DNA of 64,000 bases, from contig CBDDGS010000043.1 of NCBI GenBank assembly GCA_965227935.1, positions 1,302,001 through 1,366,000 of the forward strand. Direction: 5' to 3'. Below the pieces are notes generated by a model that worked only from the letters and a program-made list of their open reading frames with translations, had not been told where the DNA came from and made no database searches. Below, piece by piece: positions 27,186-33,452 of the stretch. Source of the DNA: JAWPMT01 sp965227935 (GTDB lineage: Bacteria; Bacteroidota; Bacteroidia; Cytophagales; Cyclobacteriaceae). Position 1 is the first letter of the stretch, and every line of letters starts with the position of its first letter. The translations under genes and the position numbers were made by a program.

Positions 27186-27252
27186 ACCATGAAGTAGAGA
27201 GTGTACAGAATGGACTGTTGATATTTCGATTTCCATTCTCTCACTTCATGGT
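27186..27252 (-). ncRNA. Large hairpin in the slipin leader
   Basis: Arms ACCATGAAGT (27186-27195) and ACTTCATGGT (27243-27252) pair perfectly over 10 bases. Inside them GAGAG/CTCTC and TCCATT/AATGGA blocks extend the stem around a loop. It lies about 190 bases before the slipin start and could be a processing or regulatory hairpin. Confidence 0.55.
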
Positions 27253-27562
27253 AAAAGCAGCGCAGGCCTGCCATCGGCAAACTGGCGGAGCCAGGCTTGA
27301 GCACGACTTCCAATGGGTAGTTTCTCCAATCCACGACTTTGTCCCCACAATCATCACCTCCTTTCCCGTCGTGTTGCAGAAAGCACCGATCCGTCGCCGA
27401 GCGGTATCCGTCGGACTCAGGGCCTTTGCCCAATTTTTGAGTGGATGCGTCCGAAGACTTCCCCACAAATGCTGGCCTGCTGCGCCCTCTCTAGCACGAA
27501 GCGAAGGAGGGCTGCCCGCTTTCTTTCCACCCTATTTCAAGAGCCGTGGAACACTCCTCTCC

Positions 27563-27586
27563 AAAAACCACGTTAACAGCGTGGGG
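27563..27586 (-). terminator. Possible terminator formed by the GUU anticodon arm
   Basis: The anticodon stem CCACG/CGTGG (27580-27584 with 27568-27572) is followed directly by TTTTT (27563-27567). A five-base-pair GC-rich stem plus a short U run is a weak intrinsic terminator. It would place the RNA 3' end right after the anticodon arm of the second permuted cloverleaf. Confidence 0.35.
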
Positions 27587-27637
27587 CTCTACCAACTGAG
27601 CTACGACCGTTTGAAGGTCGACCGGATTCGAACCGGC
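27568..27637 (-). ncRNA. Circularly permuted tRNA-Asn-like RNA (anticodon GUU)
   Basis: Read 5'-3' on the minus strand, the 70 bases give every tRNA arm in permuted order. T arm: GCCGG TTCGAAT CCGGT (27621-27637). Closed acceptor helix: CGACC, loop TTCAAAC, GGTCG (27604-27620). TA in the place of bases 8-9. D arm: GCTC AGTTGGTA GAGC (27586-27601). One base, then anticodon arm: CCACG CTGTTAA CGTGG (27568-27584), anticodon GTT with U33 and A37. The junctions are canonical: no base between T stem and acceptor, and TA before the D stem. The D-loop GG and T-loop TTCGA needed for elbow contacts are present. A normal tandem array is unlikely because no T arm of equal quality follows the anticodon arm. 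Confidence 0.65.
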
Positions 27638-27642
27638 GCGAT

Positions 27643-27708
27643 ACTGACGCTCTATCCGTTTGAGCTACTGCGCAAATGCAGGAAGGATTCGAACCTTCAA
27701 CTTTCAGT
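27643..27708 (-). ncRNA. Circularly permuted tRNA-like RNA opened in the anticodon loop
   Basis: Minus-strand order: ACTGA (27704-27708, 3' half of the anticodon stem), five-base variable loop AAGTT, T arm GAAGG TTCGAAT CCTTC (27682-27698), closed acceptor helix CTGC-ATTTGC-GCAG (27668-27681), TA, D arm GCTC AAACGGATA GAGC (27649-27665), one base, then TCAGT (27643-27647), which pairs with ACTGA over five bases. The 5' and 3' ends would therefore meet in the anticodon loop, as in a tRNA cut by an anticodon nuclease but with its acceptor end sealed. It ends five bases before the second permuted unit. Confidence 0.6.
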
Positions 27709-27947
27709 CAATACAAATGCAAACAGGAAGGCAGCATACTGAGGATACAGTACTGCAGTGCCATTCAGAGACACCCGCCGTAGGCTTTCACTGCCCATCA
27801 TTTGTTTCTTAGTCCGCCATCTGCGGACATATCTTGTGGCTCCTCATCAGGATGGCTGGCGGCGACCGGCTTAAGAAAAGCCATGTTGCCGACCGCACAC
27901 CAGCCCGTTGAGATGGGAGCGATGGGCCGCACAAGTGCGGACCGCTG

Positions 27948-28019
27948 TGGAAGAGGTACGAATCGAACGTACACTCACGGTGCTTCAAACCGCCGCTCTA
28001 CCATTGGAGCTACTCTTCC
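27948..28019 (-). tRNA. tRNA-like cloverleaf, anticodon GAA (Phe)
   Basis: A full cloverleaf of 72 bases in normal order. Acceptor GGAAGAG/CTCTTCC (7 bp) with discriminator A; D arm GCTC CAATGGTA GAGC; anticodon arm GCGGT TTGAAGC ACCGT; four-base variable loop GAGT; T arm GTACG TTCGATT CGTAC. The anticodon is GAA. CCA is not encoded. It could be a working tRNA-Phe, but G37 and C38 are unusual for Phe, and it lies within the structured RNA region beside the permuted units. A mimic or decoy role is therefore equally possible. Confidence 0.7.
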
Positions 28020-28020
28020 A

Positions 28021-28147
28021 TGTACCCAGACGCTATGGTCTGGGCACCCTGACGCTTAGGTCAGGACAAGATCACTGGACCCCTTGACGGTACCAGCGAC
28101 CCACCTACTTCCGGAATTAGGCAGGTCTACCCAGGTCAGGTGATCTT
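28021..28147 (-). ncRNA. Stem-loop followed by two look-alike hairpins
   Basis: AAGATCAC (28140-28147) pairs with GTGATCTT (28068-28075) to close an 80-base structured domain. Two hairpins follow: CCTGAC-CTAAGC-GTCAGG (28048-28065) and CCCAGAC-CATAGC-GTCTGGG (28025-28044). Both have a GAC/GTC-closed six-base loop of form CnnAGC. They end five bases before the GAA tRNA-like cloverleaf. Confidence 0.55.
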
Positions 28148-28333
28148 CCTGCTCGTTTGGAGCTTTTTCATACATCACCGGCGCAAACGGAACCCCGGCT
28201 TGTGGGCTCTAACCACTCTCCAAACTCAGGGGAGCCACCCGTCTTGCAGCTCCCGCAGTGACGGAGGTTGGTGATTTCTTCTCCAACCTTCCGCTTTTCT
28301 TTTATTTGGCCCGTTGCTTTCGGGTCGAGGCAA

Positions 28334-28368
28334 CAAAAAAAGCCCCGACCTGCAACCAGGACGGGGCT
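28334..28368 (-). terminator. Strong rho-independent terminator of small RNA
   Basis: On the minus strand AGCCCCG (28362-28368) pairs with CGGGGCT (28341-28347) and is followed by an uninterrupted run of U residues. It ends the small RNA candidate at 28369-28500. Confidence 0.8.
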
Positions 28369-28500
28369 CTCTCGCGCACTTAGTCTATGTACTAAGTATC
28401 GCCAGTCCATTCCTGATCTATCCACCCGGGAGAGCGACCCAAAAGGGCATACGTCTCCCGATCGCTCTTCGAGCTAAACCAAATATTATTCTGTATTTGA
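28369..28500 (-). ncRNA. Candidate small RNA with D-arm-like hairpin
   Basis: The space between two minus-strand terminators (28527-28556 and 28334-28368) folds well: a tRNA D-arm-like TTTAGCTC-GAA-GAGCGA near 28460-28476, a nested stem GGGAGA/TCTCCC enclosing GCCC-TTTT-GGGT, and a hairpin ACTTAGT-ACATAG-ACTAAGT near 28376-28396. There is no frame with protein-like composition. It would be a discrete transcript of about 150 bases. No family is recognised; the tRNA-like hairpin recalls bacterial Y RNAs but the resemblance is partial. Confidence 0.5.
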
Positions 28501-28526
28501 GTCATACCGCCAAAATCCATATGAAA

Positions 28527-28556
28527 CAAAAAACCCAGGCTGTTGGGCCTGGGTTT
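28527..28556 (-). terminator. Rho-independent terminator after TPM-domain gene
   Basis: On the minus strand ACCCAGGC (28547-28554) pairs with GCCTGGGT (28533-28540), followed by a T run. It ends transcription from the membrane-protein gene at 28772-30286. Confidence 0.8.
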
Positions 28557-28771
28557 CATCTATATCTTCTTATAGTTGATTACCAATCAGACCCAAACAC
28601 ATGAAATACATCACAGAAGCGGCTTTCTGTCGCTATGGGTGATGTGATATGCTTCGTGTTTAGATACATTTTCTGTTTTTGTTTGTTATTGCAAGTATCG
28701 GAAACTGAAATTAGAAAACCAAATAATATTTTAATAATTCTGATTTTCTTTATTTTCAACAACCATGCCAG

Positions 28772-30286
28772 TTAATCCCAATCGTCGTCATCATTCCAAC
28801 TCCCCCAGGCGCTCTCATAGTAATACGCACTTCGGAGCTTTCGGTTAAAATATCTGAAAGAAAAGGACGGATCGAAGAAATCCTTCAGCTTGGCGGGAAT
28901 GGCCGGAAGCTTCCCCCAATCAAAGAGCACGTTGTACAATTCATCCAGTCGCCGCTCGAAGCTGTCGATAAGAAATACGTGTAAGTCCAGGTGTGAAACG
29001 TACTTCTCGCAGCGCTCTGGATGGTTGGTTGCAAGATCTACGAGCTCAGATTGGCGAGCCACTATTTTGCTGGTCTTAGCTCGCACTTTGCTCCCCAAGG
29101 GTGTTCGAATAAACAAATTGAAAGGCCACAACCACTTGACGTGAAGGCCTCTGTCCACGAGGGCGTAGAGAAGAAAGTCTTTTCTGAACGCCTTGAATCT
29201 ACCGAAGCTATTATAGATGTCATTTAGGTATTTCTCAAGATCGGTTTCCTCCAGTGGCAAATGATCGACGAACACCTGAAGATCCTTTAACTCTCGTATT
29301 GGTGCAGCTGGACTTTCTCCTTTTTGGACAGAGTAATGATCCACTTCCCGGTATCCCAGTCGCACGGTTTGCAGTCTTAGATTTATTCTCTTCTCATAGA
29401 CCAGTTGATAGAAGTTCATCTCCATCAACTGCTCTGTCGATGCGTGCGGCCGAATGAGATAAAGTTTCTCTCCCAGTGACAGCGGAGCCCTCTGACCACC
29501 AGCATTCATGATCCGGACGCCATCCACCGCCCACATGATCACACCCGCGGCGGCAGCCATAAATGGATAAAACGCCAGGGAATACATGATGAGGATCACG
29601 CCCATCTCCTCGTAGGGGAATAGTCGAACCAAACGAAATGCGAACAAGATCAACGCAGCGGCTACTGCTATGATCTGCCCCCGTGTCATTCTCGAGAGCC
29701 CGTAGAACTCCACATTCTCAAAGGAATTTCCACTGCGGAAATTCTTCACGGTGAAGCGAATCACCAGCAGGACAATGGCGAAAAAGCACAACCTCACAAA
29801 GCGCCCTGTCCGAGGGGTCCACTCTTCCTCGCTGGGGGCGGTCCATTCATATTCGTGATCCTCCAACTGACGAAAAAGCGTGTATTCCCGATCGATGTCC
29901 GCGAGCGCAGACTGTAACGGGTCAAAGATGTCTCTGCCCTCTTGTAGGTTGATCTCCACCCATTGATGCAGGACATTGGAAAAGAATTCTTCATTCTGTG
30001 AGTTGGCTGTTTTGGTGACCACACGATTCTCTCCCAGCCCAATATGGATATAAAGGAATTCATCCAACTCCGACTTGGATGCCGCCAGGTCATCGTAGTA
30101 AATACTGTCCGGATAGATCCTGATGGTGACCATCAGACGGTGTCTCTTCTGCAGCCCCACACATACCTCCTCCAATATCTCCTTTTGCTCATATGTGAAG
30201 AGTCCGGCAAAATCTGCCACGTGACTGGCTACCAGCTGACCGCTACTGACAACAAACAGAAAAAGTGTAAGGAGCTTACGTCCCAA
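28772..30286 (-). CDS. TPM-domain membrane protein
   Basis: 504 residues: signal peptide or first helix (LLTLFLFVVSSGQLVAS), then a TPM-like domain at about 24-150 (VADFAGLFTYEQKEILEEVCVGL), a helix at about 165-180, two more helices at about 205-265 (IIAVAAALILFAF; LAFYPFMAAAAGVIMWAV), and a soluble C-terminal half of about 230 residues that ends in a Trp/Asp tail (WGSWNDDDDWD). TPM domains occur in phosphatase-like and membrane-repair proteins of photosystem II. The role here is unknown. Confidence 0.65.
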   Translation of the reverse strand: MGRKLLTLFLFVVSSGQLVASHVADFAGLFTYEQKEILEEVCVGLQKRHRLMVTIRIYPDSIYYDDLAASKSELDEFLYIHIGLGENRVVTKTANSQNEEFFSNVLHQWVEINLQEGRDIFDPLQSALADIDREYTLFRQLEDHEYEWTAPSEEEWTPRTGRFVRLCFFAIVLLVIRFTVKNFRSGNSFENVEFYGLSRMTRGQIIAVAAALILFAFRLVRLFPYEEMGVILIMYSLAFYPFMAAAAGVIMWAVDGVRIMNAGGQRAPLSLGEKLYLIRPHASTEQLMEMNFYQLVYEKRINLRLQTVRLGYREVDHYSVQKGESPAAPIRELKDLQVFVDHLPLEETDLEKYLNDIYNSFGRFKAFRKDFLLYALVDRGLHVKWLWPFNLFIRTPLGSKVRAKTSKIVARQSELVDLATNHPERCEKYVSHLDLHVFLIDSFERRLDELYNVLFDWGKLPAIPAKLKDFFDPSFSFRYFNRKLRSAYYYESAWGSWNDDDDWD

Positions 30287-30441
30287 GATTGTGCGTCGTT
30301 GGTTGTATGTAAAATAGGGAAATGTCTTGCCCTAATGGCCTCTGTAAGTGCCAGTAAGCCATTTTCTGCAGTCAGAGAGAAAGGCATGGAGTTAGTCAAT
30401 ATTTCGTTTGACTTCCATCAACCATCCTGTAAATTGGTAAA

Positions 30442-31398
30442 ATGAAACGCAGACAACTCTTCAAAGCCTCACTAGGGCTAGGTCTATCAGGCGTCGCCTC
30501 AAAGGCGCTTGCCGGCCATCAGACTTCAGACAGCCCAGTAGTTATCTCCACCTGGAACTTTGGCGTCACCGCCAACGCTGCCGCATGGAAAGTACTGGCA
30601 GGAGGGGGAGCTGCCCTTGATGCCGTGGAGCAGGGTGTGATGGTCGTAGAATCTGATCCCAACGAGATGTCAGTCGGCTATGGAGGCCGACCGGACAGAG
30701 AAGGGCGAGTCACCCTTGATGCATGCATCATGAACGGCGTGACAGGCAAGTGCGGCGCAGTGGCCTTCCTACAGGACATTGAAAATCCGATCCGGGTAGC
30801 GCGTATGGTGATGGAAAAGACACCCCATGCCATGATCGTAGGTGCCGGAGCCAAGCAATTTGCCATAGCCAATGGCCTCCCCGAGCTAGACCTCCTTACA
30901 CCTAAAGCCAAGGAAGAGTATGAGAAATGGCTGACAACTTCCAAGTATCAGCCTGTGATCAATATTGAGAATCACGACACCATCGGCATGCTGGCACTAG
31001 ACGAGGAGGGTAATCTGGCGGGAGCCTGTACCACAAGTGGAGCTGCCTACAAAATGCATGGTCGTGTCGGTGATTCCCCAATCATCGGCGCGGGCATGTT
31101 TGTCGACAACAAGATAGGAGCGGCTTGCGCCACTGGCCTTGGTGAGGCAGTGATTCGCGTAGCAGGATCGGCGATGGTAGTGGAGGCCATGAGACAAGGC
31201 ATGGAACCCGAAGAGGCATGCAAGTACATCGTCGATCGTATCGTCGACAATGAGCCCACAACGAAAGATCTGCAAGTAGGATTCCTTGCCCTGAGGAAAG
31301 ACGGCACCGTAGGTGGCTACAGCATCCACAAAGGCTTCAACTATGGCTACAGAACCAACAAGGCCGATGAACTACTAGATGCCACCTCGAAATACTAA
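30442..31398 (+). CDS. N4-(beta-N-acetylglucosaminyl)-L-asparaginase
   Basis: 318 residues, Ntn-hydrolase family (glycosylasparaginase). It cleaves GlcNAc-asparagine bonds. A twin-arginine-like export signal is present (KRRQLFKASLGLGLSGVASKALA), so it is probably periplasmic. The autoprocessing site is HDTIGML (catalytic Thr at about residue 178); downstream are the family segments GAACTTSGAAYKMHGRVGDSPIIGAG-like and ACATGLGEAVIRVAG. It forms a likely operon with cutC, which begins 11 bases after its stop. Confidence 0.9.
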   Translation: MKRRQLFKASLGLGLSGVASKALAGHQTSDSPVVISTWNFGVTANAAAWKVLAGGGAALDAVEQGVMVVESDPNEMSVGYGGRPDREGRVTLDACIMNGVTGKCGAVAFLQDIENPIRVARMVMEKTPHAMIVGAGAKQFAIANGLPELDLLTPKAKEEYEKWLTTSKYQPVINIENHDTIGMLALDEEGNLAGACTTSGAAYKMHGRVGDSPIIGAGMFVDNKIGAACATGLGEAVIRVAGSAMVVEAMRQGMEPEEACKYIVDRIVDNEPTTKDLQVGFLALRKDGTVGGYSIHKGFNYGYRTNKADELLDATSKY

Positions 31399-31409
31399 AT
31401 GAACTAACC

Positions 31410-32039
31410 ATGAGTACTACTTATGTCAAAGAAGCATGCGTGGAAGGCCTCTCTCAGGCTTTGAAGGCCCAGGAGCTCGGAGCGGACAGGATAGAACTCT
31501 GTGCCGACCTCAAGGAAGATGGCCTCACTCCCGAAATAGACGACATCATGGAGGCCAATGAGCAGTTGTCAATTCCTATCCGTGTGATGATACGACCACG
31601 GCCCGGCAACTTCGTGTACAACAAGGAGGAGGTGAATGAAATGGTGGCCAGCATCGAAATCTGCAAATCCTTAGGCATAGAGGGCGTCGTATTTGGTGCA
31701 CTGAAAGGCGACAATACCCTCGACCATAAAACCCTGGCTCTGCTCTGTGAAGTGAGCGGCAGCATGAAAAAGGTCTTTCACAAGGCCATCGAGGAGACCT
31801 CGGACCTCATCGCCTCCACACGTGAGCTATTCGAGAAAACGTCCATCGATGCGGTGCTGACCGCTGGCGGCAAAGGAAGGGCCACCGATAACTTACCTGT
31901 CTTAAGAGAGTTGATAGAGGTGGCTGGCGACAAGGAGTTGGTTGCTTGTGGGAAGATTGATGACCAAAACCTGTCCAGAATCCACGCTGCCCTTGGAGCC
32001 AAGGCGTATCACGGTCGTAAGATCGTCGGGAAGCTTTGA
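31410..32039 (+). CDS. cutC: Copper homeostasis protein CutC family
   Basis: 209 residues, TIM-barrel CutC family. Typical segments are KEACVEGLSQALKAQELGADRIELC at the N-terminus, IPIRVMIRPRPGNFVY, GIEGVVFGAL, VFHKAIEE and AVLTAGGKGRATDN. Despite the name, a direct copper role is doubtful for many members; some act as enzymes on unknown substrates. It is slightly short compared with roughly 240-residue members. It is cotranscribed with the glycosylasparaginase gene, which hints at a role in glycan or amino-sugar metabolism. Confidence 0.88.
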   Translation: MSTTYVKEACVEGLSQALKAQELGADRIELCADLKEDGLTPEIDDIMEANEQLSIPIRVMIRPRPGNFVYNKEEVNEMVASIEICKSLGIEGVVFGALKGDNTLDHKTLALLCEVSGSMKKVFHKAIEETSDLIASTRELFEKTSIDAVLTAGGKGRATDNLPVLRELIEVAGDKELVACGKIDDQNLSRIHAALGAKAYHGRKIVGKL

Positions 32040-32240
32040 TCCTGGGGGATGCCACCTCCATCTAGCCCGGATCGGAAGTGATAGCCCGCATTGGAATTCG
32101 GAGTTTGGGTAGCTCCCAATCCCATACTTATTACCAACTCCAAATTCAGAACTCAGAATTGGCTCAGGCCAGCGCGGCGGTGGCTAAAACGGAGAGCCGG
32201 CAAGTAAGTAGCAAAGAACTACCTCACTGGCTGCTCCAAA

Positions 32241-33320
32241 CTATTTCACCCCTTCCGTCACACCAAAGGCACTCTCTAACCGATCCTTTACGGGTTTGTT
32301 GGCCATTACAATGAGGTAATCGTCTATCGCCAAGGTGATGTCCTTGGATGGATTCTTTATCAATTTTCGTCTACCTCCTTCCGTCTTACTTATGGCCATC
32401 AGCACCGCATCCTGGTCATCTTTCATCTGGTGGAAAATCTCATGACCATTCTTTCCCAGGTAGGGGTTGCTATCAATCGCACGAAACTCCATGACATCGA
32501 ACCCTTCCTCGTCTTCGGTGGGCCGCATCAGGTCGAGGCTGAGTTCTGCCACGTCTGGTTCGAATATATAGCTGGCAACCAGTCTGCTGACAATATCATT
32601 TTTCGGGACCACGCGAGAGACCCCGGCGGCCTCAAACGTATAGGTGAGTGTGGACTTGCCGGTCGCAACGAGAATCTCTGCTTGCGGAGCATACTGCTTC
32701 ATATTGATCACATGCATGAGCGAATCCGAATCGTCATCCAGGGCAAGAAAGATGATACGGCATTTCTTCGCATTTACTTTCTCGTAGGCATCGGCATTTT
32801 GGAAATCACTGAATAACACGAATATGTTGTCCTTGCCATATTGCTCGTAGATAAGGTCAACATCGTCCTTGCGGGAGGTCACTATACAAACGGGCGTGTT
32901 GGTGTGCCGGATACCATTTAGGACCTGACGGCAAAAGTCATTCCAGCCATAAAGGATGAGGTGATTCTCAAAATCAGTCCCTTTGAAACCCAATTTTCTC
33001 TCTTCCATGATGATGTTAAACTTGTTGGTAATGGTCCCTAGAAGTAGGCCAAGCAGCCCAATACTCGCAAATACATAGATGTAGCCGATGACCTTGCCAA
33101 TGGTAGATATGGGATAAAGGTCGCCGTAGCCCACAGTGGTCAGCGTCACCACCATGTACCACATGGCTTCGCCAAAAGTAATAATGGCTCCATCCGCCTC
33201 TTGCTTTTCTGCCCATACCAAAATGAGGTTCAAAGCGACAGCTGTAACTACGAAAATGACCACATAGGCGCCTTCTCTTCTCATGCTTTGCCGACAACTT
33301 ATTGCCAGCGCATAATACAC
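32241..33320 (-). CDS. Potassium channel with RCK (TrkA-N/TrkA-C) domains
   Basis: 359 residues. A two-helix pore domain: TM1 at about 18-38 (VVIFVVTAVALNLILVW), selectivity filter TTVGYGD (about 61-67) and TM2 at about 72-97. A cytosolic RCK domain follows from about 115 (NHLILYGWNDFCRQVLNGI); its glycine motif is altered to GWNDF, as in MthK-like RCKs that bind Ca rather than NAD. A C-terminal TrkA-C domain ends the protein (about 275-350). It gates K+ flux at the inner membrane. It stands alone between cutC and the FtsX permease. Confidence 0.9.
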   Translation of the reverse strand: MYYALAISCRQSMRREGAYVVIFVVTAVALNLILVWAEKQEADGAIITFGEAMWYMVVTLTTVGYGDLYPISTIGKVIGYIYVFASIGLLGLLLGTITNKFNIIMEERKLGFKGTDFENHLILYGWNDFCRQVLNGIRHTNTPVCIVTSRKDDVDLIYEQYGKDNIFVLFSDFQNADAYEKVNAKKCRIIFLALDDDSDSLMHVINMKQYAPQAEILVATGKSTLTYTFEAAGVSRVVPKNDIVSRLVASYIFEPDVAELSLDLMRPTEDEEGFDVMEFRAIDSNPYLGKNGHEIFHQMKDDQDAVLMAISKTEGGRRKLIKNPSKDITLAIDDYLIVMANKPVKDRLESAFGVTEGVK

Positions 33321-33452
33321 AATATCTATCGATTGTCAAATCTTCCCCTCCAACATCGCATCTAATGGTGGAGACTGAAGATGTCGCAACAAGTTTGAGG
33401 ACACTATTAGCAAAGGATGAATGGAGCCAAGGCCCCATTGAAAGACGGGGAC

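Larger units (their letters stand above)
27000..28320 (-). ncRNA. Long structured non-coding RNA region leading the slipin-rtcB set
   Basis: About 1.3 kb with no convincing protein gene lies upstream of slipin on the same strand. It is a near-continuous series of self-complementary segments: a 10+5+6-base-pair hairpin (27186-27252), a UUCG-capped hairpin near 27450, two permuted tRNA-like cloverleaves (27568-27708), hairpins at 27730-27762 and 27812-27828, a normal-order tRNA-like cloverleaf (27948-28019), two look-alike hairpins (28025-28065) and an 80-base stem-loop (28068-28147). Short frames here (for example 27128-27466, minus) overlap these structures. A terminator at 28334-28368 closes the preceding transcript. 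Confidence 0.6.

Noticed and set aside
27128..27466. Minus-strand frame of 112 codons before slipin
   Set aside because: Part of it looks protein-like (LPMAGLRCFYHEVREWKSKY), but it overlaps a long perfect hairpin and other folded segments and has no recognisable family. Kept as possible but not listed as a gene.
26084..27742. Plus-strand frame of 552 codons
   Set aside because: It runs antisense through slipin and the tRNA-like RNAs; its translation has no domain and reads as a shadow.
27721..27780. Possible sigma-54 promoter (TGGCAC) in the RNA region
   Set aside because: TGGCAC is present on the minus strand, but no GC doublet lies at the required spacing for a -12 element.
28150..28230. 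A further tRNA-like unit (GTGG-TTAGAGC-CCAC and GCCGG...CCGGT)
   Set aside because: Individual arms can be drawn, but the T loop has 13 bases and no acceptor or D arm fits, so it is not listed as a tRNA-like unit.
22532..28320. CRISPR array or toxin-antitoxin interpretation of the repeats in this region
   Set aside because: The repeats are few, irregularly spaced and palindromic, and no Cas or toxin-like gene is nearby.
28168..28425. Minus-strand frame of 85 codons
   Set aside because: It spans a strong terminator and hairpins and has no protein-like pattern.
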